From: Verrucomicrobiaceae bacterium
Lineage (GTDB): Bacteria > Verrucomicrobiota > Verrucomicrobiia > Verrucomicrobiales > Verrucomicrobiaceae
NCBI GenBank assembly: GCA_016795365.1
Contig: JAEUHN010000038.1
Span: forward strand, 22,680 to 86,679
Direction: 5' to 3'
Length of the DNA: 64,000 nt
This document shows positions 42,236 to 49,264 of this stretch, in pieces. The position numbers were made by a program, and so were the translations under genes. Numbering within the stretch: the first letter of the stretch is position 1; every line of letters begins with the position of its first letter. The notes under the pieces are model-generated. The model had not been told where the DNA came from. It made no database searches and saw nothing but the letters and a program-made list of their open reading frames with translations.

Positions 42236-43087
42236 ATGAAGACTGATCGCATTCCCCTCAGCCGAGCCCTCCGGGTAGCGGCCATTTCTGCGCCCCTGCT
42301 CATCGGTCTTCCGGCCCACGCCCAGCAGAACGGTTTCTCGACCAATGAGTTCTACCGCCAGGGTGATGCCTTCAGCGAAAAGGTCAGCGGCTTCTTCAGT
42401 GGCTTGTTCAAGGGCGGACGTTCCAGTCGCGCCGCCACTCCACCGCCCAGCTATCCCACACCTGCCCCTTATCAGCAGGCTCCTGTTTCTGCGGCTTCAT
42501 CACGATCGACGCCTTCGGCAACCTATCGTGAGGCTCCTTCCACAGGGGCCGTCGTTCAGCCTCAGGTGGTGACCTCGACCAAGCCCAAGTCTTCGTCCAC
42601 CCGCTCGAAGCGCAGTTCGACGTCGTCGAATGTGGCCTCGTCCACGCCGAAGCAAACGAAAGTGATCGACTCCGATGGCTACTACACATCGGCTCCGAAG
42701 AAAAGTGAACGCGAATCCGTGGTGATGGCACCGAAGAGTCAAGAGACTCCGCCACCGATGGAAACGGCCTCGAACAACGCTTCATCCGACGGCATTTCGC
42801 CCTACGCCATCACAGGAAACGATTCCACTCTATCCGTTCCCCCCTCGAACACCTCCAAGACCACGACGCCCTCAAAACCTTCCACCGAGACCAAGACGAC
42901 CTCGCCCTCCACATCGCCCCAACCAACGGTGTCCGCAGGCCAGGAGTTTCCGATGGGAACGGTAGGTAAGAAGCCAGGTCGCGTGGTGAGTCCTTATCCT
43001 CCGCACAACGAACTCGATGTGCGCGGGCTTCCAAGTGGTTCGCTTGCGCTCGACCCGACCACTCAGAAAGTGTTCAAGGTTCCTTGA
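42236..43087 (+). CDS. Exported low-complexity Ser/Thr/Pro-rich protein
   Basis: A 283-residue protein; ATG 42236 gives the signal peptide MKTDRIPLSRALRVAAISAP ending AHAQ. The middle is Ser/Thr/Pro/Lys-rich (SSSTRSKRSSTSSN, TSKTTTPSKPSTETKTTS) with no fold evident. The end is ordered: EFPMGTVGKKPGRVVSPYPP then ELDVRGLPSGSLALDPTTQK. This end block looks conserved in verrucomicrobial proteins, sometimes after a long variable spacer, and may be a wall- or membrane-binding domain. The role is unknown. A weak AGCCGC-AAT-GCGGCT hairpin at 43094-43108 lies between its stop and the convergent zinc-ribbon gene. Confidence 0.75.
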   Translation: MKTDRIPLSRALRVAAISAPLLIGLPAHAQQNGFSTNEFYRQGDAFSEKVSGFFSGLFKGGRSSRAATPPPSYPTPAPYQQAPVSAASSRSTPSATYREAPSTGAVVQPQVVTSTKPKSSSTRSKRSSTSSNVASSTPKQTKVIDSDGYYTSAPKKSERESVVMAPKSQETPPPMETASNNASSDGISPYAITGNDSTLSVPPSNTSKTTTPSKPSTETKTTSPSTSPQPTVSAGQEFPMGTVGKKPGRVVSPYPPHNELDVRGLPSGSLALDPTTQKVFKVP

Positions 43088-43093
43088 TCGGGA

Positions 43094-43108
43094 GCCGCAA
43101 TGCGGCTG
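43094..43108. terminator. Small hairpin between convergent genes (weak terminator)
   Basis: AGCCGC-AAT-GCGGCT, a six-bp stem without a T-run, lies in the 22-bp gap between the stop codons at 43087 and 43110. It could slow polymerase from both sides but is not a typical intrinsic terminator. Confidence 0.35.
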
Positions 43109-43109
43109 G

Positions 43110-43811
43110 CTAATCGAAATAAAGAATGCGGCCGCACTGCTCGCAGTGGACAATGGCATCGTTTGCCTTCAGTGCGTTGATGGTCGCGGACACCAGCTTC
43201 ATGTGGCAGCCGCCACAGACACCAGCATCTACAGGCACGATGGCGGAGTTACCCTTGCTCTTCATGAGACGATCGTAAAGATTCAGGCTGTCCGGCGCGA
43301 GGGGTTGCACAATGGCGGCGCGGTCGGCCTTGAGCTCCGTGATGCGGGTTTGGAGATTGGCGGCACGTTCGTCGAGTTGCTTCAGCTCATCGTTCACATG
43401 CCCCTGGGTCACGGCGAGCTTACCCTGGGCTTCCTGAAGCACGGCCTTGGCAGCTTCGAGAGCCTCCATGTGCTCGATCTCTTGATCCTCGAGTCCTCGA
43501 ACCTCGTTTTGGTAGCGGATGACTTCGTTGCCTAGTGCCTGGAACTCATCGTTCTTCCGGGTCTCAAACTGTTGATCGTGGAGGCGCTTGATGGTGTTCT
43601 GACGGGTCTGGATGTCCAACTCCACGTTCTTGATCTTCACCTCGACCTCACGAACCTTGGCCTGTGCGGCATCGCACGCGGCCTGATCACCGGCAAGCTG
43701 ATCCTTGGCGCGAGCCTGGAGCATGGGGATGTCCTTGAGATCCTTCTGAAGATTGCGCAGGCGTTGGTCGCGTTCCTGGACCTGGAGGAGTTTGCTGATG
43801 ATGTCGAACAT
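43110..43811 (-). CDS. Coiled-coil protein with C4-type zinc ribbon (COG1579/DUF164)
   Basis: A 233-residue protein starting MFDIISKLLQVQERDQRLRN. A long helical hairpin (about 10-180, e.g. VREVEVKIKNVELDIQTRQN and LAVTQGHVNDELKQLDERAA) is followed by a zinc ribbon: GVCGGCHMKL and VHCEQCGRILYF supply four Cys. The start at 43811 is chosen for family fit; upstream in-frame codons lie in AT-rich simple repeat (GAAGGATGAAG type). The COG1579 family is conserved and implicated in RNA- or nucleic-acid-linked roles, but the function is not settled. It is often found next to nif3-like genes; a nif3-like gene is present nearby at 46431. Confidence 0.87.
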   Translation of the reverse strand: MFDIISKLLQVQERDQRLRNLQKDLKDIPMLQARAKDQLAGDQAACDAAQAKVREVEVKIKNVELDIQTRQNTIKRLHDQQFETRKNDEFQALGNEVIRYQNEVRGLEDQEIEHMEALEAAKAVLQEAQGKLAVTQGHVNDELKQLDERAANLQTRITELKADRAAIVQPLAPDSLNLYDRLMKSKGNSAIVPVDAGVCGGCHMKLVSATINALKANDAIVHCEQCGRILYFD

Positions 43812-43814
43812 GTT

Positions 43815-43855
43815 GGAAAAGTATGAAGGATGAAGTGTGAAAGATGAAGAAGAGA
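43815..43855. repeat. GAAGGATGAAG-type simple repeat
   Basis: TATGAAGGATGAAGTGTGAA then AGATGAAGAAGAG, directly upstream of the zinc-ribbon start at 43811. It resembles the dispersed tracts near other gene starts. Confidence 0.55.
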
Positions 43856-43911
43856 CTGCACAAGAGCGGCATTTGCCGCCTGTCATGCTTCAGCCTTGAT
43901 CGTTCATGTGT

Positions 43912-45018
43912 TTAGTAGAGTTCCACTGGTGACCGCTTGCCGTCTTCCACGCTCAGGTTGCGTGCGGCTTTGTCGCCGAGCACATCCACGCGCAGCTGCC
44001 AGATGTCAGCATTGATCCGGCGGAAGATGTCGAGATCGAATTGCGTGGGCGGCTGGAGTCGCTTCTTGGTTTTCTCAATGCGAAGCAGGGCATCGTGCAG
44101 GATGGGGCTCTCCACGCCTTCGAGGTGTTCGCGAGCCAGCTCCACCATTTCCAGGCGATGGCAGATCATGACGAGATCGTTGCCTGCGCGCACGGCTTCC
44201 TGGATCGCTTGCTCGAAGGTGACCTCATTCAAGATGGCACCCATGTCGAGATCGTCGGTCATCGCCAGACCTTCGAAGCCCATCTGATCGCGCAGGAGTT
44301 TGGTCACGATGTTGTGGGACAATGAAGCCGGCCAGCGACCACGATCAGGATCGAAGGCGGTGTAGTTGCTGTGGCAGGTCATCACGCTGTCGAGTTCAGG
44401 CAGCAAGGCGCTGTAGGGCATCAGCTCGTCGCGTTCCAGATCGGCGCGGCTCTTGGTGATCACTGGCAGAAACTCATGCGGATCACATTCAGCCGGGCCG
44501 TAGCCAGGGAAGTGTTTGCCGCAGCTCAGGATGCCGCCCTTGCGCAGCGCAGCATTGAAGATGCCTGCATTGGTAATCACTTGCTGAGCGTTCTTGCCGT
44601 AAGTGCGTCCCTTCAATGAGTTGTCCGCAGCATCGTCGTAGGAGATGTCGAGCACGGGACAGAGATCGAGGTTGAAGCCGAAGAAGCGCAGCACCTCCGC
44701 GGTGAGCTTTCCATGCTGGCGGATCAGCGCGGGGTCGCCTTTGTCGCGAAGTGACTGAGCATTCGGAGGTTCGTCACCGATCAAACGAAGGCGGGAAACT
44801 CGACCACCCTCCTGATCGATGGTGATGAAAGGCTCGATGTCGGAGATGTCGCGCAGATCGTCGCAGAGTTTGCGCAGCTGCTCAGGGCTTTTGATGTTGC
44901 GACCAAAGAGGATGAAACCTCCAGGCTGGAGCTTCTTCAGGCGCGCCGCCGTTTCAGTGTCGAGTTCAAGACCGGGCACGCCGGTGAGCAACAATTGACC
45001 AAGCCTCTTCGAATCCAT
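43912..45018 (-). CDS. nagZ: Family 3 glycoside hydrolase, NagZ-type beta-N-acetylhexosaminidase
   Basis: A 368-residue GH3 protein. Motifs: GFILFGRNIKSPEQL, FITIDQEGGRVSRLR (substrate-binding R), SCGKHFPGYGPAECDPHE (the KHFPG motif with the NagZ catalytic His) and LAMTDDLDMGAI (nucleophile Asp). NagZ removes N-acetylglucosamine from muropeptides during cell-wall recycling. No signal peptide is seen, consistent with cytoplasmic recycling. It is one of several minus-strand genes here; the FAD oxidoreductase at 45083 is upstream in the same direction, 64 bp away. Confidence 0.88.
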   Translation of the reverse strand: MDSKRLGQLLLTGVPGLELDTETAARLKKLQPGGFILFGRNIKSPEQLRKLCDDLRDISDIEPFITIDQEGGRVSRLRLIGDEPPNAQSLRDKGDPALIRQHGKLTAEVLRFFGFNLDLCPVLDISYDDAADNSLKGRTYGKNAQQVITNAGIFNAALRKGGILSCGKHFPGYGPAECDPHEFLPVITKSRADLERDELMPYSALLPELDSVMTCHSNYTAFDPDRGRWPASLSHNIVTKLLRDQMGFEGLAMTDDLDMGAILNEVTFEQAIQEAVRAGNDLVMICHRLEMVELAREHLEGVESPILHDALLRIEKTKKRLQPPTQFDLDIFRRINADIWQLRVDVLGDKAARNLSVEDGKRSPVELY

Positions 45019-45082
45019 GATGGGCCGCGAGTAAAGCAGGCCCGGCGAACGGGGTCAACACCTCCGCGTTCTTTGTGTAACG

Positions 45083-46132
45083 TCAGAAATTGCCAGACAA
45101 GTCCATGGCCGGGGGCAATGAGGCACCATCGAGTAAATGCGAGAGCAGCAAGCGTGAAACGGCGGGTGATTGCAGCGTGCCCTTGCTGCCCAGACCATTG
45201 AGGAAGGCGATGGCGGGCTTTCCCGGATGGCGTCCGATGAGCACGCGTTGATGTTCGATGCTCGGCCGCACGGCTGCACGTTGATCAAGGACCTCCACGG
45301 GCACTTTGACGAAGCGGCGAAGCGTTTCGTGCAACTCCGCGAGCTTGGCGGGATCGACTTCGTTTGGGCGATCGAAGGCCACCTCATACGTGGAGCCGAT
45401 GCGCAGTGTGCCATCCTCGCGAGGCATCACCCAGCAGCCCTTGCTCATGATGCGATGCTCGCCATGGAGGTCGGCACGAGCGGTGAGAATGGTGCCGCGC
45501 ACAGGCAGGAAAGGCACCCAATCGAACCACGGATGTCGCGCCGCTTCCCATCCAGTGGCAAAGATCGCCACGCGATAGGTCGTGCCGCGCCATGTCACTT
45601 CGCTTGCATTCACGTCCAGTTCGCGATGATCGAAGTCCGTGGTGACGACATGCCCAAGTTGGTCAAAGAATCGTCGGCTGGCCGCGAGATAGGTCGCGGT
45701 GTCGAGGTAGCCCGAGTGCTTCATTTCAAAGCCCCCGCGCTCGACTGAGAACACCTCGGCATCGAACGTGGGATCGTTCGAGCGGATGAAAGCATTCACG
45801 CGAGGATCGGCCATGCGTGTTGCCCAGCGCTGCGGCTCCTTGTCGTTCTTGAACCATCGAACATGCCGCCGTGAATGAACGAAGCGCAAGCCCAGCACTC
45901 GCTCCTTCTGCCGATAAAACTTCAGCGCCTCGCCCAGCCATGCGCCGTAGTGTTCGGTCAGTGTGAGCCTCATGCCGGTGATCGGCGTAAGCAGACCTGC
46001 TGCTGCTTTGGAACTCGTGAGAGCCTCATCACGATCCACGATGGTGAAGGACACGCCGCGCTCCCAAAGTCGCCATGCCAAAGCCGTGCCTGCCAGACCT
46101 TGGCCGATGATGAGGATGGGATGCGAGTTCAT
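45083..46132 (-). CDS. FAD-dependent oxidoreductase (DAO family)
   Basis: A 349-residue flavoprotein. ILIIGQGLAGTALAWRLWER is the Rossmann GxGxxA/G start, followed by FTIVDRDEAL. ATYLAASRRFFDQLG and YRVAIFATGWEAARHPWFDW are the second FAD-binding and substrate parts of the DAO fold, and the end (AIAFLNGLGSKGTLQSPAVS) gives the terminal Gly motif. It most resembles the glycine oxidase/MnmC C-terminal branch. The exact amine substrate is unknown, and nothing nearby suggests one. It probably forms a unit with nagZ downstream. Confidence 0.85.
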   Translation of the reverse strand: MNSHPILIIGQGLAGTALAWRLWERGVSFTIVDRDEALTSSKAAAGLLTPITGMRLTLTEHYGAWLGEALKFYRQKERVLGLRFVHSRRHVRWFKNDKEPQRWATRMADPRVNAFIRSNDPTFDAEVFSVERGGFEMKHSGYLDTATYLAASRRFFDQLGHVVTTDFDHRELDVNASEVTWRGTTYRVAIFATGWEAARHPWFDWVPFLPVRGTILTARADLHGEHRIMSKGCWVMPREDGTLRIGSTYEVAFDRPNEVDPAKLAELHETLRRFVKVPVEVLDQRAAVRPSIEHQRVLIGRHPGKPAIAFLNGLGSKGTLQSPAVSRLLLSHLLDGASLPPAMDLSGNF

Positions 46133-46430
46133 CTGAGGAAGGTGCTTTCGACTTGCTCGCCCGATCCGACAAGCGCTGATCAGACGGACGCGAATGAAAG
46201 CATGCAGAGTTGTCGGTCTTTAACACGAATCCAAACCGAATGGGCCGCGAATGAACGCGAATAATGCCGAATCAGTTCATTCGAGGCCATTCGCGTCTCA
46301 TTCGCTATTATTCGCGTTGAGAGGTTTGAGCATTCGCGCCCGCTGGCATCTCACGACCACGGCCACGACACCGATCACGACCATCGAAATCCGGGTGGAA
46401 TCTCCGCCAACCTGTGATCCCTCTTTGCCC
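46133..46430. other. Intergenic region with inverted AT-rich repeat
   Basis: About 300 bp between divergent genes. Positions 46221-46320 hold a CGAATGGGCCGCGAATGAAC type repeat with an inverted partner (CGCGAATAAT at 46254-46263 and ATTATTCGCG at 46308-46317). Otherwise it is the shared upstream region of the oxidoreductase and the Nif3-like gene. No coding potential is apparent; an in-frame extension of the Nif3-like gene through it would be composed of the repeat. Confidence 0.6.
46221..46320. repeat. Dispersed GAATG/CGCGAATAA inverted repeat
   Basis: Imperfect palindrome: ACACGAATCCAAACCGAATG and GCGAATGAACGCGAATAAT face CATTCGCGTCTCATTCGC and ATTATTCGCG. The same vocabulary (CGAATGAACGCGAAT) is typical of noncoding repeats in this phylum. 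It probably forms a long cruciform or hairpin in the divergent intergenic region. Confidence 0.65.
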
Positions 46431-47186
46431 ATGCTGCTCTCCGACCTCACCACGTATCTCGATACCGAACTCCGCATCGCTGAGATCGCCGACTATGGTC
46501 CCGCCTTGAACGGGCTCCAGATGCAGAATGCGAAGGGCGAAGTCACTCGTGTCGTTGCGGCCGTCGATGCCTGCCTGCCTGTGATCCGCAAGGCGATCGA
46601 AGCGCGTGCCGATCTGCTCATCGTGCATCATGGGTTGTTCTGGAGCGGGCTGCAACCCTGCACGGGCAGTGTCTTCGAGAAGTCCAGGCTCTGCATCGAG
46701 AATAACCTCGCCATCTACTCTGCCCACCTGCCGCTGGATGCGCATCCGAGGTGGGGCAACAACGCCGTCTTGATGAATGCCATTGGTCTTGCTCCCACGG
46801 CGAGTTTCCACCCTTACAAGGGCACCGATATCGGACTGCGCACCGAAACCGAACTGCCTCGCGACGAACTCGTCGATCGCCTCCGTCAAGCGACTGGCAC
46901 GACCGTGCATGTCTGCCCTGGTGGACCTTCAATTGTGCGTCGCATCGGCATCGTCACTGGGGGAGCAGGTGCGGAAGTGGCGGCGGCGAAGGCTGCTGGC
47001 ATCGACACCTTCATTACCGGTGAAGGCCCACACTGGAGCTACACGCTTGCCGAGGAACTGGGCATCAATCTCATTTACGCCGGGCACTACGCTACCGAGA
47101 CCTTCGGCGTCAAAGCCCTCGCCAGTCACCTCATGGAGCGCTTTGGGCTGCCATGGGAGTTCGTCGATCATCCGACCGGATTGTGA
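46431..47186 (+). CDS. Nif3-like dinuclear metal-centre protein (YbgI/DUF34)
   Basis: A 251-residue protein starting MLLSDLTTYLDTELRIAEIA, the family start. Metal ligands: LLIVHHGLFWSG (HHG), IYSAHLPLDAHPRWG (H and D), and the later GEGPHWSYTLAEELG and GHYATETFGVKAL (H and E). The family forms toroidal hexamers binding two metals and is proposed to act in GTP cyclohydrolase-like or queuosine-related chemistry, without settled function. It is followed 6 bp later by the glycosylase in the same direction, probably co-transcribed. Confidence 0.9.
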   Translation: MLLSDLTTYLDTELRIAEIADYGPALNGLQMQNAKGEVTRVVAAVDACLPVIRKAIEARADLLIVHHGLFWSGLQPCTGSVFEKSRLCIENNLAIYSAHLPLDAHPRWGNNAVLMNAIGLAPTASFHPYKGTDIGLRTETELPRDELVDRLRQATGTTVHVCPGGPSIVRRIGIVTGGAGAEVAAAKAAGIDTFITGEGPHWSYTLAEELGINLIYAGHYATETFGVKALASHLMERFGLPWEFVDHPTGL

Positions 47187-47192
47187 AGCCCC

Positions 47193-47795
47193 ATGCCATT
47201 CCTCGGCACAGCATTCTTCCAACGCGACGTGGTCGAAGTCGCTCGCGATCTCGTCGGCACTGAACTCGTCTGGCATGGGTGCTCAGGCATCATCGTCGAG
47301 ACCGAAGCCTACGCCGCTGAAGGCGACCCCGCTTGCCACACCGCCACGCGACCGAGCGCCCGGGAGTTCATGAAGTCGCGGCCGCCGGGCTCAGCCTACG
47401 TGTATTTCAACTACGGCATGTATTGGCTGTTCAACCTCCTCGTGAAAGGCGGTGAACGTGATGGACTCATCCTTGTGCGTGCCCTCGATCCACGTCGTGG
47501 CATCGAAGTCATGCAGCAGCGCAGGCAACGCGAGAAGCTGCACGAACTATGTTCCGGCCCCGGCAAACTCGCCGTCGCTCTCGCCATTGACGGCAAGCAT
47601 CACGGCACGCCCATGACCGGCAGACAACGCCCTGCGGGTTGCGGTCTCCGAGCATCGGCGACCACGACGGAGCATGAGGTGCTCTGCGATGTCCGAGTGG
47701 GCATCAGTCAGGCCACGGACTTTCCATGGCGCTTTCTTGCCAAGGACAACGGCCACGTCAGCGTGCGACATGGCCGGGTGAAGAAGGTGGCGTGA
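47193..47795 (+). CDS. 3-methyladenine DNA glycosylase (AAG/MPG family)
   Basis: A 200-residue base-excision repair enzyme that removes alkylated purines. Motifs: GIIVETEAYAAEGDPACHTA (contains the catalytic Glu), SAYVYFNYGMYWLFNLL and LCSGPGKLAVALAI. Length and motifs match the AAG/MPG family; it is unlike AlkA. The start ATG is 6 bp after the Nif3-like stop. The end converges on the CCA-adding enzyme with 2 bp between the stops, so no terminator fits between them. Confidence 0.93.
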   Translation: MPFLGTAFFQRDVVEVARDLVGTELVWHGCSGIIVETEAYAAEGDPACHTATRPSAREFMKSRPPGSAYVYFNYGMYWLFNLLVKGGERDGLILVRALDPRRGIEVMQQRRQREKLHELCSGPGKLAVALAIDGKHHGTPMTGRQRPAGCGLRASATTTEHEVLCDVRVGISQATDFPWRFLAKDNGHVSVRHGRVKKVA

Positions 47796-47797
47796 GT

Positions 47798-49126
47798 TCA
47801 GCTTTCGAGCGTCACGCTCGCGCCGTTCGCGCGCACCCATTCGAGAGCTTCTTCACGTGTGGTGAGCGTGCCTTCGAGTTGCAGACTTTGCACGGCTTCG
47901 AGAACCGCCCCAAGGAGCGGACTGGGTTTCCAACCAAGTGCAATGAGATCGCCGCCATTGATGAGACGCGGGGGAATGAGGGGTTCGTTGGCGAACTCTT
48001 CCTTCTTCGCGTGGAGGAACTCGTAGTTGTCCAGCATTCCGTGGCAGCCGAGGCAATCCACGCGGTGGAGTTCGAGTTCATCATCGAATCCAGGCCGCGC
48101 CATGAAACGCTTGAGCTTCGATACCCTCATCTTCGGCACGTCCTTGAAGACCATGTGATTGGCCACGGCTTCGACTGTTGCCTCCACGACATGGTTAGGA
48201 TACTTCAGCCGTCGCAGGATGTTGTCCGTCATGCGTGCCCCGACCATGTCGTGACCGTTGAAACGGATTCTGCCGGCAGCATCCACGGTCTGAGTGGCAG
48301 GCTTGGCGATGTCGTGGAAGAGCACCGAGAGCACCAGCGGCAGCGAGACTTCTTCCGGCAGAAGGCTGAGCATGAGGCGGGTGTGAACGAACACATCACC
48401 CTCGGGATGAAATTGCGGTGGTTGCTCGCAGCCTTGCAGCACCAAGATCTCAGGCAGCAGAGCTTTCATCAGGCCGCTTTCGACGAGAAGGTCGAAGCCA
48501 TGCACGCGATTCGGATGCAGCATCGTGCGACTGAACTCCTCGCGCAGGCGCTCCATGCTCACATGCCTGATTTGCGGAGCCAGAGCTTTCACGGCTGTCC
48601 ACGTTTCAGCATCGATCTCAAAACCTAGCACGGTGGCGAAGCGCACTGCTCGCATCAGGCGGAGATGGTCTTCTGTGAACCGTTTCGTGGGATCGCCGAT
48701 CGCACGCAACACCTTTGCCTTCATGTCAGTCTGCCCGCCGACGTAGTCGATGATTTCGCCACGGATCGGATCTTCAAAGAGGCCGTTCACCGTGAAGTCG
48801 CGACGCTGCGCGTCCATCTCGGGCGTGGAGAAGGTGACGCTCTCGGGATGACGTCCATCCGCATAAACGCCATCCTGGCGGAAGGTGGCGACCTCGATGT
48901 GCTCGTCGCCTTGTCGCACGATCACGACGCCGAAGTGTGCTCCCACGGTGAGTGCTCCGGGGAACAATTCGATCACCTGGGCCGGACGAGCACTCGTGGC
49001 TACATCGTAGTCCTTGGGTTCCTTGCCCAGCAGTCGATCACGCACGCAGCCCCCCGCGAGCATGGCTTGGTGACCAGCACGGTGGAGAGTCTCAATCGTG
49101 GCAATGGCGGCGTCGCGGGCGTTCAT
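47798..49126 (-). CDS. cca: CCA tRNA nucleotidyltransferase
   Basis: A 442-residue class II nucleotidyltransferase that adds or repairs the CCA end of tRNA. ATG 49126 is chosen for the start MNARDAAIATIETLHRAGHQ; an in-frame upstream start would begin in AATGACC-type repeat. Motifs: AMLAGGCVRDRLLGKEPKDY (GGxVRD) with DYDVAT (the DxD metal ligands), RRDFTVNGLFEDP, RFTEDHLRLMRAVRFA and, toward the end, an HD domain (SVLFHDIAKPATQTV, NHVVEATVEAVANH). It is a bacterial-type fused PolA-CCA/HD layout. Whether it acts as CCA-adding or A-adding enzyme cannot be told. Confidence 0.9.
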   Translation of the reverse strand: MNARDAAIATIETLHRAGHQAMLAGGCVRDRLLGKEPKDYDVATSARPAQVIELFPGALTVGAHFGVVIVRQGDEHIEVATFRQDGVYADGRHPESVTFSTPEMDAQRRDFTVNGLFEDPIRGEIIDYVGGQTDMKAKVLRAIGDPTKRFTEDHLRLMRAVRFATVLGFEIDAETWTAVKALAPQIRHVSMERLREEFSRTMLHPNRVHGFDLLVESGLMKALLPEILVLQGCEQPPQFHPEGDVFVHTRLMLSLLPEEVSLPLVLSVLFHDIAKPATQTVDAAGRIRFNGHDMVGARMTDNILRRLKYPNHVVEATVEAVANHMVFKDVPKMRVSKLKRFMARPGFDDELELHRVDCLGCHGMLDNYEFLHAKKEEFANEPLIPPRLINGGDLIALGWKPSPLLGAVLEAVQSLQLEGTLTTREEALEWVRANGASVTLES

Positions 49127-49164
49127 GGGAGGCGTGCTTTCTATCCACGCGTCGGGAGGTCGGA

Positions 49165-49213
49165 TCAAGGATGAAGGCGATAAGGAATGGGGAATGACCA
49201 ATGACGATGAGGA
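49165..49213. repeat. GGATGAAGGCGATAAGGAATG-type simple repeat
   Basis: ATCAAGGATGAAGGCGATAA, GGAATGGGGAATGACCAATG and ACGATGAGG lie between the cca gene and the DUF58-TgpA gene (stop at 49265). It is another member of the dispersed GAATG tract family. Confidence 0.65.
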
Positions 49214-49264
49214 GACGAGGTCTTGGTCAAGTCATGCTTGCTGCTCCACTTCGATGCGCCCGAA

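Noticed and set aside
46251..46430. Longer start for the Nif3-like gene at 46251.
   Set aside because: The extra 60 residues come from a repeat tract and do not fit the family; the family start is at 46431.
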